Part shown: piece after piece, positions 12,278 to 23,498 of the stretch | How positions within the stretch are numbered: the stretch's first letter is position 1 | How the letters are laid out: each line of letters starts with the position of its first letter | Assembly: GCA_031763025.1 (NCBI GenBank) | Contig: JASSKH010000037.1 | Coordinates: forward strand, 2,790,001-2,854,000 | Direction of reading: 5' to 3' | Source of the DNA: Macrocystis pyrifera | Lineage: Eukaryota > Sar > Phaeophyceae > Laminariales > Laminariaceae | DNA length: 64,000 bases | Notes under the pieces: model-generated | Told to the model about the DNA's origin: nothing | Database searches by the model: none | What the model saw: the letters and a program-made list of their open reading frames with translations, nothing else | Program-made: the position numbers and the translations under genes

Positions 12278-13229
12278 TGATAAGCCTCGAAAAATGGTGT
12301 ACCCGGAGTTGGGGTTTCCACACCTTGCAGGGCAGGGTACGATCCTGGAGGTCTAGCCCTGCAATCATGAACCCCATGCAACCAGCAATCAGCTTTACCA
12401 TCGTATGTATGATGACAAAGTGCACAAAAAATTGGTGTACAACACGCTACCAGAGTAAGACTAATATAAACTCGATTTCTACCACACTTTCTCCACTAAA
12501 CTTGACTTGTATTAACTCAACAACCCCGATGACACTCTTAGTACCCACATTTTGCGTCCGACTTTTGCCGTACCGGATTTCCTTGCGCTCATCGTTCCTT
12601 CCTGGGTGTTTCCTAGCTGGTAGGTGAGTGAGCTTTACAGAGTATATTAAAAAACATGATATTATATATATATTACATTCCAATATTTTAATATCGAAAG
12701 TTTGGATCCTGCTAAAATAATGCCGTACCATATATACGGAAACCCTTATAAAACGGGTCCACACACTCTGCATCCCACGCAAACCAGTTGGCTAGCACAC
12801 ACAGCAGCAGCAGTATGCCTATAAATGCCGCCTTCGGCACAGCAGTATTCGGTCCACGAGCAATAAACAATATATATATCAAGAAAAAATGCCGCACTTT
12901 TTGGAGGAAGCGAAGAAAATTGGATGAAGAAATACTGCTCCGTGGAGAGTGTTGTATTGTTTTTTCCAGGTACAATTTAATACCAGGTAGTCATTATTGG
13001 TAATGAGGCCCGACCTCAGTAATACCTGCAGTGGTAGTCGTATCTGCGATGCATCATGCTGAGCGAATACGGATTATTCTGTTTTGTGCTGCACCAACCA
13101 CGTACTACCTACTTGTGTACGCCGTCGTTGGTGAATCTCAATATCGCAAATGTTCTTTCGGCCTCTTTTCTGCTATTATTCATGTATGAAAAACACAGCA
13201 GTACGCACACGTGTATTTTGTCGTGCGTA
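12278..13229. other. Stretch with no recognisable gene
   Basis: A minus-strand frame at 12712-12975 contains a hydrophobic segment (AAFIGILLLLCVLANWFAW), partly made by a CAG repeat. Nothing else supports a gene. The duplex word CCAGGTA appears twice near 12967-12990. Confidence 0.35.
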
Positions 13230-13689
13230 TCCTGTTCTCCATCTTGAAATCCGGCATAATAATTTGAAGACGAAAAATATGCACTGCTGTGACCACAGAA
13301 CTTGGGGTATTCGCATCGGATCTGTCAAGAATCGGCACTGGTTTAGAGGTAGGACCCTGATTTCGAATAACCGGGTACCCGGCAGGTATACCCGTCAGGG
13401 TCCTACCCGTTTGGCGGGTAGGGTCCGAGCTCATTACCCGCGGGTATTCGGAGCCAGAACGGTAATTGGGTCGTCGGGTACCGGGTACTCGCGTATCCGC
13501 GGGTTTTCGGGTACCCCCGGGTAATTTCTTTAGGAAACCCTTTCAAAACACGCACTCACACAAGCCAAGCATACAAACCATCAACTAGCTACATTCAACG
13601 TTCAAGAGGACGCCCACGGAACACGGCGGTATCGTCACGCGCCACCCACGGAACACGGCCGTATCGTCACGCGCAACCAGCTGGGCACC

Positions 13690-13890
13690 ATGAGCCCAGG
13701 GGCGAGCGATCCTGACGCGGTCTCTCAAGAAACTGAATTGCTGCCGGGGGGCGATCTTTCTGAGAATTCTGCCGAAAGTTCCAATTCGCCTGTTCAAAGC
13801 ACCCTCGAAAAAAGCGATACAGACAGCAGCAGTGACGGCAGCGACAACTCTGCAGGCCCCGGATCTGACAGCAGCAGCAGCAGTGGATAG
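13690..13890 (+). CDS. Small Ser/Asp-rich open frame inside the hAT element
   Basis: A 66-residue frame starting MSPGASDPDAVSQETELLP, ending in an acidic serine-rich tail partly encoded by CAGCAG repeats. No domain is recognised. It sits between the left subterminal repeats and a SINE insertion, so it could be a remnant of the element's own N-terminal coding part, or a chance frame. Confidence 0.2.
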   Translation: MSPGASDPDAVSQETELLPGGDLSENSAESSNSPVQSTLEKSDTDSSSDGSDNSAGPGSDSSSSSG

Positions 13891-13925
13891 TCGTATCAGA
13901 GTGTGCTTCTGTGTGTATGTGTATT

Positions 13926-14433
13926 TATTTATTTTTTCATCACTTTATTTACTTTCCAGCGTAACTCGTAGCAAGTTTTTTACCCTCGGCGATCTTGTGG
14001 ACAAGCCGTGGTCATAGGTGTGGTCCCTTCCCCCCCACGGTACGTACCTTTATTTTTGTCGCGCATAGGGTTCAGCATTCGTACTGCTCGTCGATTTTAA
14101 TCAAATGTAGCTAACTCGCCGGCGTCCCCGGTGGCTTGGTAGGTGGTCCGCGAGCCTATCAAGATCAATTTCGTGAGTTCGAGTCTCACCGAGTGCATGC
14201 TCATGCATAGGGACTTTTTCTTGCATAAAATTGATTAGCGGAAAGCGCGAGAGCGTGAGTTAGCTGTACATTCGATGAAAATCGACGAGCAGTGGGAATG
14301 CTGAACCCTATGCGCGATAAAAATTAAAGGCACGTACCGGGGGGGAGAAGGGACGACACCTGTGACCACGGCTTGTCCAGAAGATCGTCGAGGGTAAAAC
14401 CTCCTACGAGTGGGCTGGAAAGTAAAAGTGATG

Positions 14434-14467
<34 letters not shown>

Positions 14468-14614
14468 ACGCTCTCGCGCTTTCCGCTTATCAATTTTATA
14501 TGCAAGAAAAAGTCCCTATATGAGAATGCATGCACTCGGTGAGACTTGAACCCGCGAAAATGATCTTGATAGGCACGCGGCACCTACCAAGCCACCGGGG
14601 ATGCCTACCCCTGG
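13926..14614 (-). mobile_element. tRNA-derived SINE, minus strand, split by a second SINE
   Basis: 13926-14117 and 14461-14614 are the tail and head halves of one SINE when compared with the uninterrupted minus copy at 56417-56751. The head (read on minus) is GGTGGCTTGGTAGGTGCC with a tRNA-like B box TTCAAGTCTCACCGAG. The tail ends in a short T run on the plus strand. The break falls at GCTAACTC / ACGCTCTCG. Confidence 0.75.
14118..14459 (+). mobile_element. tRNA-derived SINE nested in another SINE
   Basis: The head is GCCGGCGTCCCCGGTGG with an A-box-like TGGCTTGGTAGG, then a B-box-like GAGTTCGAGTCTC. The T-arm-like stem GTGAG/CTCAC pairs perfectly around TTCGAGT. The body continues through GCGGAAAGCGCGAGAGCG and AAGGGACGACACCTG to a pure A tail of about 25 nt. 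It inserted into the minus-strand SINE, with AACTC or a little more on both sides as a likely duplication. The head does not fold as a full tRNA, because the acceptor ends do not pair, so this is a SINE and not a tRNA gene. Confidence 0.85.
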
Positions 14615-14820
14615 CCCCTGCTGAATTCAGGTGTGTAGATGTGGGTAGCCGCTTCTTTGCGGGCGACCATGTACTCGTTTCTTTCATGCTTGTTTTTTTC
14701 TATCCGTCCACGATTCCTTCGATTTTCGAGCAGAGGCGGTTGTTGATATATACCTGGTATATATTATGTTGTCGTCGGTAGTTCCGCATTACTTTGATAC
14801 AACGGATTGAAATTCAGCGT

Positions 14821-15455
14821 TAGGCCGTTTCCTATGCGGTTCGATTTCGAACTTTAGATTTGTATTTTTCGATCTCAAAATCGAATGACCCTACTTATGC
14901 AGTCCGATTATGCAAAATCCGACCGGAAATTTTTCGATTTGAGAATCCGATGACCCAAGTCGTCGGATTTTGGCCGAAAATCCGACGCCCGACGCGCGGA
15001 CGGCGCGTCCCTCCGTGGCCAGACTAGAGTCGGCTGGCGCGGGCGCGGGCCTAGAGACCAAGAGAAGAGCCCTCGGCACGCGCCTCTTCGTGGATACGTA
15101 CTCGTAGACTACACCGCAGCTGTACAGCAGCAGCAGCAGCAGTCAAGTCACAAAATCCAACACAAAATACCAAGACAGGTTGACCCTAGCGCACTCGCCA
15201 CATCTCTTCGCCGCCAGACTAGAGGCAGTCAGCGTGGGCTCGGACGCTTGGGTCCTACCCGCAGCGCAGCGCACCCAGCGCGTCTCTTCGCGGCGCCAAA
15301 TCACAAAACCAGCAGTTGGTCTTGGGGTTTTTCGAATCTCTACACGCACAATAAATCTGATTTTTCCGCATAGGAAGGGCCTTTCGATTTGTCAAGCTCG
15401 TATCTGAAAATGCCATCGGGTCAAAATCTGAAGCTCCAAAATCGAACCGCATATG
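14821..15455. repeat. Dispersed TTTCGATT-rich element, copy 1
   Basis: The left end GGCCGTTTCCTATGCGGTTC and the right end, reversed (GACCATGTTCATATGCGG), form an imperfect inverted pair sharing TATGCGGTTCGATTT. The body matches 28399-29131 in the opposite orientation (GCGCGTCGGGCGTCGGATTT, CTAGAGACCAAGAGAAG, CAGCAGCAGCAG). It may be a Harbinger-like MITE, but no clear target duplication is visible. Confidence 0.45.
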
Positions 15456-15551
15456 AACATGGTCAATCATTTTGTTGATGAAATATATAGTGCTACTTCC
15501 CGATATCTGCGACGTATTGATTTGGTCGCAAAATGTTCACAGCAGTCTTCT

Positions 15552-15905
15552 AACGGCCACTCCTAACGAACAAAAAAAATCACGATTCGTGAGATTTTTG
15601 TCGTGAATCGTGATTTTTTTGTCGTGAATCACGACAAAAAAAATCACGATTCATGACGCCAATTTTTTTTAGCTTTTCCCTAAAAAAAAACAAAATCACG
15701 ATTCGTGACATTTGTCGTGTCTCAAAATACGCCTGATCAAGGCACTACGCAACCCACGTGCACCAACGGTATCCGATGGTCGGCATAGGGGCATGGCAGA
15801 CTCTGCTTCGTACGCCGCTTGTGGACTACGGGCGGCTACCCAAAGACACCGCTGGGCGCGGGCTAACGAGGAGGTTGTGGCCTCGAAATTTCCAGGAGGA
15901 GGAGA
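15552..15905 (+). repeat. Truncated copy of the palindrome-ended element at 32198
   Basis: GGCCACTCCTAACGAACAAA followed by repeated CACGATTCGTGA palindromes, then TGATCAAGGCACTACGCAAC and GGAGGAGGAG. This is nearly identical to 32198-32545; the rest of that element is missing here. Confidence 0.55.
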
Positions 15906-16675
15906 AAGACCGTCAACCATCGCCCCCATCGTACATTTATTTTCACACTTCCCGCGTATTCAAACCACGCCAGTGCAATGAAGTAATACAGGACGCGGCA
16001 AGTTTAGGCGGCTTGTGTATCGAATCAATCATAGAAATTATTCGTACTCGTCGTATCGGCATATAACTCTTAGAACACAGTACTGCACACTATCCTCCAC
16101 TTAAATTTAATTCTTCATGGCACTGAAATATGGGGAAAAAACTTCGTAAATTAATGGCCAGGTACCCGGCAAAAAACGGGTACCCGGGTACCCGGTCGTC
16201 AAAATGGCATTACCCAGCGGTTAGGGAAGGTCCGGGGGCTCCAAAATTTGGCCGGTACCCGTTTTTGGCGGGTACCCGCAGCGTCCAACCTCTACACTGG
16301 TTGCGCTGGATGCCGACGGGTAGAAAGAACAAGAACGAACAAACAAACACACACACTTTTGACATGTTTTTCCAACAGTGTTTTCTGGGTGGAATTCAGC
16401 ACAAACATTTGAAGACGAAAAATCTGCATCTGAAATGTTTTGTCCAACAGAAGAAAGAGGTGCCACCACAAATTGCTTGTACTGATGTACGACACCTGCA
16501 GCAGCAGTGTTCTCCAGCAGCAACAAAACAGCAGCAGGAGCAGCAGCAGTAGCAGTAGGACGCACGAAGCCAGGGTCAGCGTCGCTATACGCTCGGTTTG
16601 TCAATCTAACCCTTGAACCCTTTGTACACGTACTCGATTTTGTCCTGTGTTGGTTCCGCATTATTATTAAAAATA

Positions 16676-18782
16676 ATTGATGTTGATCATTTCGTGTGCC
16701 CGAAGACGGAAAATAAATAATTCTCTCTATTTCCAGTACGAAATAATTAAATTGAAATTGGGGTCAATTTACCTGTCTGTATATGTCGTGATAGATATGC
16801 AAAGAGGTTCGTATGTCAGGTCATTGCGAATATGTACGCACGTAGTGGTACAGTACTGCTGTAGTATAGTGGTCATAGGACGCACGTATGAAGTTTTACA
16901 TTTGTCATATATGTTGTTGCTCGTCGTGCTTCGTTAATTCAGTCAGGGCGTGTTCTTATCAGTAGTAAGTACATATGAACCAGTGCATTCATCTCCATGT
17001 GAATGCCACTATCTATTCCTGCTGCAGTAGCTAGTACGGGATTATTATTTATGGGTGTGTCAAGATAAGATTTTGAGGGGTGTTGTTCGTACGTATGAGT
17101 TGGTGCTGAATTTGCAGGAGTTGTTACGTGTCACGCGATTGACATTCCTACAGCAGCAGTAGTTGGTACGGGATGGTTTAACTGCGAGTTCAACCATTTG
17201 GTCGATACTCAACTTTGCATCCTGCGTCAATCGTTCCCGCACGGGATGATTGTGGTTCGGCTTTACAGTAATTCAACCTGGTCCAAGTACGACATGAGGA
17301 TTTGCAAGTATTTGATTTATGAGGAGAGGTGTATTTTACCTCCTCCGTACGCTAATGTTCTTACGTTGTGCCATACATCCTGTACATGTTTGTACGTAGG
17401 CCATCAGATGTTCGTCCCAGACTCGGTGTTCATGTTGTTCGCTGATAGCCGGTAGTCCCCTGATGTGGCATGTGTATGGTGAATATCGCAAATAAATGCG
17501 CAATGATGACTTCTCCTGCTCTTGATATATATAACAGTACAAGAAGACTTTCTAGTAGAAGTAAGTGATGTTCATGCACACACCTGAGAAACGATGCAGA
17601 CGGGCCACAGTAGATAGATGATCATTCCTGTTTAGTAGCAGCGGTCAGGCATACCAAGCGGCGCACTTCATACAGATAACAGCTCCTTGAGTCTCTACTT
17701 CAAAGCACTACCGAGCAGTAGTGATTGAACAAAGACGTGAATCCAAACGTCACAGACAGGTCTCGAAAACAAGAGAAGTGCATACCTAGTACATATTTAT
17801 CATGTTGATATGTGCCGCTCGCTCGACCGCGCTATTACTTTTCGTTTCTTGGTCTTGTTGAATCGTAGATGGAGAGCTTGTTGATTTGGTCAAGAGCGGA
17901 ACAATTCACCGTTGTTTGTGTATTTCGTGTGCCCGAAGACGGAAAATAAATAATTCTCTCTATTTCCAGTACGAAATAATTAAATTGAAATTGGGGTCAA
18001 TTTATTTAATTGTTTTGGTCAGATAGCATTTCCGAATCGAAAAATAAATAATTACCGAAAGGTTCCTCGAAGATTTTATATATATATATATTTATAAGGA
18101 ACTAAGAAAACACGTCAGCTGTGAGTTCAACCGATATATTTGAATAATCAGTCGAACGAAAAAAAAAAAAAACGCAGGGTCTAATGCGGGTCAATACATG
18201 CAAAAACCGTTTCGCAGAGCGAATCCAACAACAGCATGCAAAAGAGTACTGTGATTGTCATATAAAAGAAGCGGGGAAGCAGGAACGTGGCGGTGAATCA
18301 AGCCGTGCGTTCAAGTTAGTACCAAGATGCAAGCTTTTTATTACACGCACGTCAAAGAGTCAATATAGAATAATACCAGGTATTATATACTATTACTGCT
18401 GTATTTGTACGCGAGAGTCAAAAGCGGGCGAATCCACTCCAGCATGCAAAACAGTACTGTAAATTGTCATGTCAAACAAGCGGGAAATCAGGTACGTGGC
18501 GGTCAATCAAGCCGTTCGTTGAAGTTAGTACCAAGATTCAAGCTTTTTATTACACGCACGTGAAAGAGTCAATATAGAACAATACCAGGTGTAACATGCT
18601 GCTGCTGTACCAGGGCACTTTACAAGTATTATTGAACGAACATTTATTGTACACAAATAAATCGAGCGAGGCATTTCGTGTGCCAAAAGACGGAAAATAA
18701 ATAGCTACCTCTATTTTCAGTAGAAATTTATATATATATATTAAATGAAAATTGAGGTCCATTTATGTTCTTGTTCTTTTGG
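16676..18782. repeat. Non-coding repeats, including a duplicated 85-bp block
   Basis: The block TTTCGTGTGCCCGAAGACGG through TTGGGGTCAATTTA occurs at 16690-16773 and 17920-18003, and a diverged form lies at 18674-18765. No gene is recognised in the rest. Confidence 0.5.
18221..18592. repeat. Tandem duplication of about 209 bp
   Basis: The two units start GAATCCAACAACAGCATGC (18221) and GAATCCACTCCAGCATGC (18430) and share TACCAAGATNCAAGC, TTACACGCACGT and a CCAGGT word at the end. Confidence 0.6.
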
Positions 18783-19050
18783 TCAGATTGCATGTCTGGT
18801 GAATCGAAAAGGCAAATAATTAAAAAGCAAGTTTCCTTGAAGATATTTTTATTTATGAAACGAGGGTATATGTGGGTTCCAGGTTCTCGACCAGACCTAT
18901 ATGTGGGTTCCAGGTTCTCGACCAGACCTGCCTCAGGTCTGGTCGAGAACCTGGAACCCACATATACCCTCGTTTCATAAATAAAAATATCTTCAAGGAA
19001 ACTTGCTTTTTAATTATTTGCCTTTTCGATTCACCAGACATGCAATCTGA
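18783..19050. repeat. Perfect 115-bp inverted repeat with 38-bp spacer at the 5' LTR
   Basis: 18783-18897 and 18936-19050 are exact reverse complements, 115 of 115 by eye. The arms join outside flank (TCAGATTGCATGTCTGG...) to the first 27 bases of the LTR (TGTGGGTTCC...). The spacer holds a second direct copy of that LTR start. In the 3' LTR the same 27 bases are followed directly by GTCGCATGGG, so this is a fold-back rearrangement within the 5' LTR region. Confidence 0.85.
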
Positions 19051-19398
19051 GTCGCATGGGTATTGTCCCGCGGAGGTCTCACCATTCGCCGAGGTCGTGG
19101 ATATCCGTATATCTTATTTTTGTACGACTGTTGTCATCCATATTCCATGACTATTTGTTGTCGTCAGCAGAGATGTCGTCAGCTGTGACATTGTCCCGTG
19201 ACAAGTAGTCACTGCGGATTGGAATGCAAGGCCCGTGCCTCGCACACACTCTCTCTTCCTCTTCCATCATCGTTGATAGTTGTTCGTGAGATCGTCCGTA
19301 CCGATCCTATACCAAAACCTGGCGTGTCCTACACGCTACACCCTCTAAGAAAGGGAAGTGCCACAGATGTCGAGTCGAACCTGGGTGTCCTCCCCACA
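19051..19398 (+). repeat. 5' LTR, main body
   Basis: Matches 27310-27654 almost base for base; ends CTCCCCACA just before the primer-binding-site-like TGGCGTCGACG. Its first 27 bases are displaced by the inverted repeat at 18783-19050. Confidence 0.8.
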
Positions 19399-19399
19399 T

Positions 19400-22300
19400 T
19401 TGGCGTCGACGAAGGCTCGCGCCTGTGGCAGTTCTTGTTTTCTCGTGAAAACACACAAGAGGTTCGGTATTTTTCTTCACATCGTACGAAGAAAAACACG
19501 AAAGAAAAAATCAAAGAGGACACGAGTCAGTGTTTCGTAGACTGAGTAAACTACCCCTTTCATCGTTGCGATCTATGGAAGGCGCCCTTCGCCACGCTCA
19601 TCGTTGGCAAGCGAAGAACGCTCTCCAATCGCTATGGGCCGTGGTTCTACCCGTCTTCTGGTATACGATATGCTCAAGCCGCGTTGGTAAGCCTTCGGTG
19701 GCGAGTAGATCTATCGCACCTACCGTCGTTTGTTTCTTCCGCTGTGCGTATCAGTGAAACAGACACGTTCGTTATGTCTACCTGCGAGTAGATATTTTCG
19801 TTTTGTCGATTTCAGGTAGATGTTTGTCTGCAGAGTCTTCTGTGAACCCACCTGGAGCGCTAACGCTACGTAGCATAAGCGCTGGTTCTTCGTATAACCA
19901 CCGACGAAACACCGTCCTAGTTTCATCCACCAATAACCGCGCTTTGCCCTCGTTAGGCAGGTACATACCATTGGTTCGTTGGACTGGTAAAATCTCTTCT
20001 GTTCCTTCTTGTTGTTCTGTTGTGGTAATTTCGTAATTTTCCACTGATTGTATGCATCATACAAGGGAACACAACACACAAGACTTTGAAGCACAGGTAG
20101 AGTTGGTACAATCGTCACGCATCATTGTCTCGCGTGCTGTCGCTGGGCCGCAGCAGCGCAGTGGTTGTATTCGTCACCGTGAGTACAACTGCCGACGTGC
20201 TCTCTCCCCTTCGTACGGGGGGGGCAGCACGGGTAATCGTCACTTCTTTGGCAGATCTGCGTGGGGTGTCTAGCTGTTTGTACCCTTTCTATCCCATGCA
20301 GAGGTCATATTTCGTACGTTGACCTGTCTGGCCAAAGTTGAGCAAACAACTCTTATTCTGCTAGTCGAGAGTTCGTGGTTGTTGCACACATAAACGACTA
20401 AATAAAAATAAAACAGAATGCCGCGAAGAGGAGCTTGTCGCGTATGCGCGACCGAACGTACAAGGTCAGTACGAAATATCAGGCAGCCGTCTTGCTTGAT
20501 AAATGGTATTCGTGTGTACCATTCAGCTCGACTCGGTCCCCATGCAACAGCATGATGTGATAGGCGCATTCCGTACTCGGCACCATCGCTATTAATAGAC
20601 TCTCGTTCAGGTACTCGTATACGTACTCGTGTACGCGTGGTACTCGTACAGTCAGTCTGCATGGTGGTCGATTTATGTTTTTTTTTTTTCCGTTTCGTCT
20701 CGTATTTTTACGATTTTCTTTGGTTTTTTGGAAAATAATTGCGCCATTCAATTGCTTATCGCATAAATATGTTCGCGGATTTCCGTCCTGTTCGATTTGG
20801 TCGACAGAAAGAGCAAAGAAACCCTCATACAGTCCAAAAAGCAGTACCGCAGAACTATATTGTATGTCGCAATCTCACCGCATTTTGGCAATCGTATTGT
20901 CACTACAGAGTACTACGTAGTACTTACACTACTGCTGTATGGATTGAGGGACCACTACCACTAGTTCGACAGTGAGTTAATACAGCAGTATTAAACTCGT
21001 CGTTGGCCGAATATAGGAGGTAGTCTATCAGACTGACTCACAGTCATATTTACCTGTACAACAGTACTCGTACGTACAAGTAAGTAGCTTGTGCGGTACA
21101 CGTTGGATGCATGACATAAAGGCTCCGTGGCCCACCAATGTGCAGATCGTTGCGTGCCGTAAATCGTTGGACGCTTGAAGTCGTGGCATATTATGTCACT
21201 ATCCGTTACATTAGGCGATATTCCTCGCCGTACAGCACCAGTCGTCTCACTTTCAGCAGCGCATGGAAACACGTGCTGAAGTATGTACAACATGCCGAAA
21301 GTTTGCGAAATTATGATGATTTGTGGCGCAGCCATCGTTGGCACGTTACATATATATGTAAAACCGTTACAGGTATCATGATGTGGTCATTTAACTGTGA
21401 GTGCTATCAGAAAATGAGGTGTTCTGCGAAGAGCGAGCTATCGTCACTCGCACCGTTTTCACATGGCTAGCAATAATTATAGATGGTTTGGTTGCTATAT
21501 CAATAGCTAATCCATCTTCCGAGTATCTTACCCTGTACATACGTGTATAGGTGCAGATATTGTCAAATTCGTCGTCAAGTGTTTCGGTAGCGTCTCCAGC
21601 TCAACTGCACGTGCAGACTGTCATAGCAGCAGAATCATCCGTAACACCGACCGGCATAATTGCAGCTGTGTGTGCTGAAATTGTAGCACCGTTGTCTAAA
21701 GTACTTGTTGACTCCACGTTCTTGATGATCAATAGTCAGCAACTAACTTAAGATACCTGCGCAAATATTATCTCGTTTTCTTTTCGTTGTCTCGAGCGGA
21801 GTTTGGCAAGTGTGTCACGGCCGGAACAGTGTTCCCTTTCCCCCGTTTTCTCGAGTGCAGCATTGCCATGGTCGGCGGTGCCCAGTTCCATCAGCGCGAC
21901 TGTTGTACAGAGCGCTTACTGGCACGTTGTCGTTCCCCCCGATCACAGCTATTCTACCGCATTTTTGTGGCAAGCACTCTCCTACACATTTACACCGTGT
22001 GGTGTTCGTAGTACTGAATGATCTGTGAGTCTTCACAAAATGGCACAAATATCGTTGAGCCATACGTATTGTCGAGGTGTTAATTGTCGTGGGCAACTCC
22101 CGTGTTTGTCCACAACTCGAAAGTTTCAATCTTTGACGACCGTGTTCGTAGCTCGGCAAACAACTAGTAGCCGTCGAAATTAGCGGATGGTCCTAAATCG
22201 GTCGTATATTTAGGCCACGTAAATTCTGCTCGATGAGTATACCAGTTGGGGGAATCGTGGCAAGCCCTCGAAAAGCTGTCAAACCCCATTTGCACCAAAT

Positions 22301-22925
22301 ATTGTCGTTTCGTTTTATGTGTGGTAAATGTCTTACGGCGGTTCGTTGTCAAAGTTCGCCGAAGTAACCGCACCGCTCGCTGAACTCGCCGGTACATAAG
22401 GATGTTGCTGCCCGGACACATATTACAAAGCCTGCACAACGCACAAAATACGCGTTTGCCCACATCAAGCGTTTACTGATGGTGGCTTCCGTGTTCAAGA
22501 TCCTTATTATTACTAGAGTCAGGTATCGTACATACATGTAGTGATATGAAACCGTTGTCGCACTCGCTTATTATTAATGGCGAGCGTACTCTATTGAGAA
22601 GGACGGTGCGATGATTGTTGATCATCAACCTCATGACCCATCCATATCACAATTAGACATGTATATTTTTAGTATGCTAAATCGTTGGAGTATCGTTCTT
22701 CAGACTTCCAACCTTACCGTTCAGCATATAAAAGGGAATATTGTTTTTTTTTTTTGTTTCCCTATACATAATACCGAGCGTTTGACGTAGTGGAGAATTA
22801 ACGTTTGCTTGGAGTGGTGGCCGTAAGTTATATTCCCACAGCGTCTGAGGGAAAGACTCTACCGTTTGGCTAGCCACGCACCATTCAGAGCTCCTCTCAA
22901 TCCTCGTAGAGCGAAATATTCGCGG
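19400..22925. other. Interior of the LTR element without recognisable domains
   Basis: Gag, protease and reverse transcriptase would be expected here, but I recognise none of them. The frames are short on both strands. The region is either strongly decayed or replaced by unrelated sequence. Confidence 0.4.
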
Positions 22926-23335
22926 ATACAGCGTCGTCGCTGCTTCTCAAACAGTGTTGTCGCTGTTCTTCTTAAAGCATCGTTGCTGTTCCTCAAACAG
23001 CGTTGTCGCTGTTGCTCATACAGCGTTGTCACTGTTCCTCTTTTATTACAGCATTGTTGCTGTTCCTCAAACAGCGTTGTCGCTGTTCCGCATACAGCGT
23101 TGTCGCTGTTGATCTTACAGCATCGTTGCTGTTCCTCCAACAGCGTTGTCGCTGTTCATCATACAGCGTTGTCGCTGTTAATTTTACAGCATCGTTGCTG
23201 TTCCTCCAACAGCGTTGTCGCTGTTCATCATACAGTGTTGTCGCTGTTCCGCACACAGTGTTGTCGCTGTTTCCGTGGTTTCTAATACAGCGTTGTCGCT
23301 GTTACGCATCCAGCGTTGTCGCTGTTTCCGTGTTT
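22926..23335. repeat. 23-bp minisatellite inside the LTR element
   Basis: About 17 imperfect units of CAGCGTTGTCGCTGTTCCTC plus three bases. The period is 23, not a multiple of three, so the same unit is read in rotating frames (SVVAV, TALSLL, QHRCCS), which argues against a protein repeat. Variant units have GCATCGTTGCTG. Confidence 0.8.
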
Positions 23336-23498
23336 TCGTTGATGAACCCGGAATGTTTCTGGAAGAACAATGTGTTGAGTTCGATCCGTACATCGAATAG
23401 GTGAAAACAGTTGTTACCGTTCCCGTTTCCAACGATTAAATCTAGTACTCGATGAGCCACAAACCGTTTGAACGAAACCGCACTATTCCAATCGTTAT

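Larger units (their letters stand above)
13344..16294. mobile_element. hAT-type DNA transposon, 2.95 kb, with 8-bp target duplication
   Basis: The left end TAGAGGTAGGACCCTG and right end CAGCGTCCAACCTCTA are inverted repeats with 14 of 16 matches. They are flanked by a perfect 8-bp duplication CACTGGTT (13336-13343 and 16295-16302). Subterminal zones at 13370-13530 and 16155-16280 are full of GGGTACCC words, common in hAT-like elements. The paralogous block at 30640-30675 lacks the insertion. The interior contains a small acidic open frame (13690-13890), a 34-bp direct duplication (about 13612-13678), a nested SINE pair and two other dispersed repeats. No transposase is recognised, so it is a non-autonomous or hollowed-out copy. 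Confidence 0.8.
13230..16675. repeat. Dispersed repeat block split by a hAT element
   Basis: 13230-13343 plus 16295-16675 together match 30545-31010: CGGCATAATAATTTGAAGACG, then TGACCACAGAACTT, then AAGAATCGGCAC, then TGCCGACGGGT, then CAACAGTGTTTTCTGG and CAGCGTCGCT. The copy at 30545 has no insertion, so the interruption here is a later event. Related words occur in the 3' end of the LINE (for example GAATCAGCACGGACACTGG), so this may be an older relative of that 3' end. Confidence 0.6.

Noticed and set aside
12712-12975. Minus-strand frame with a hydrophobic, signal-anchor-like segment
   Set aside because: The hydrophobic run is partly a CAG repeat product; there is no second copy, domain or context to support a gene.
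22926-23335. Regular repeats that could be taken for a CRISPR array
   Set aside because: Units are contiguous without unique spacers and lie inside an LTR element of a eukaryote.
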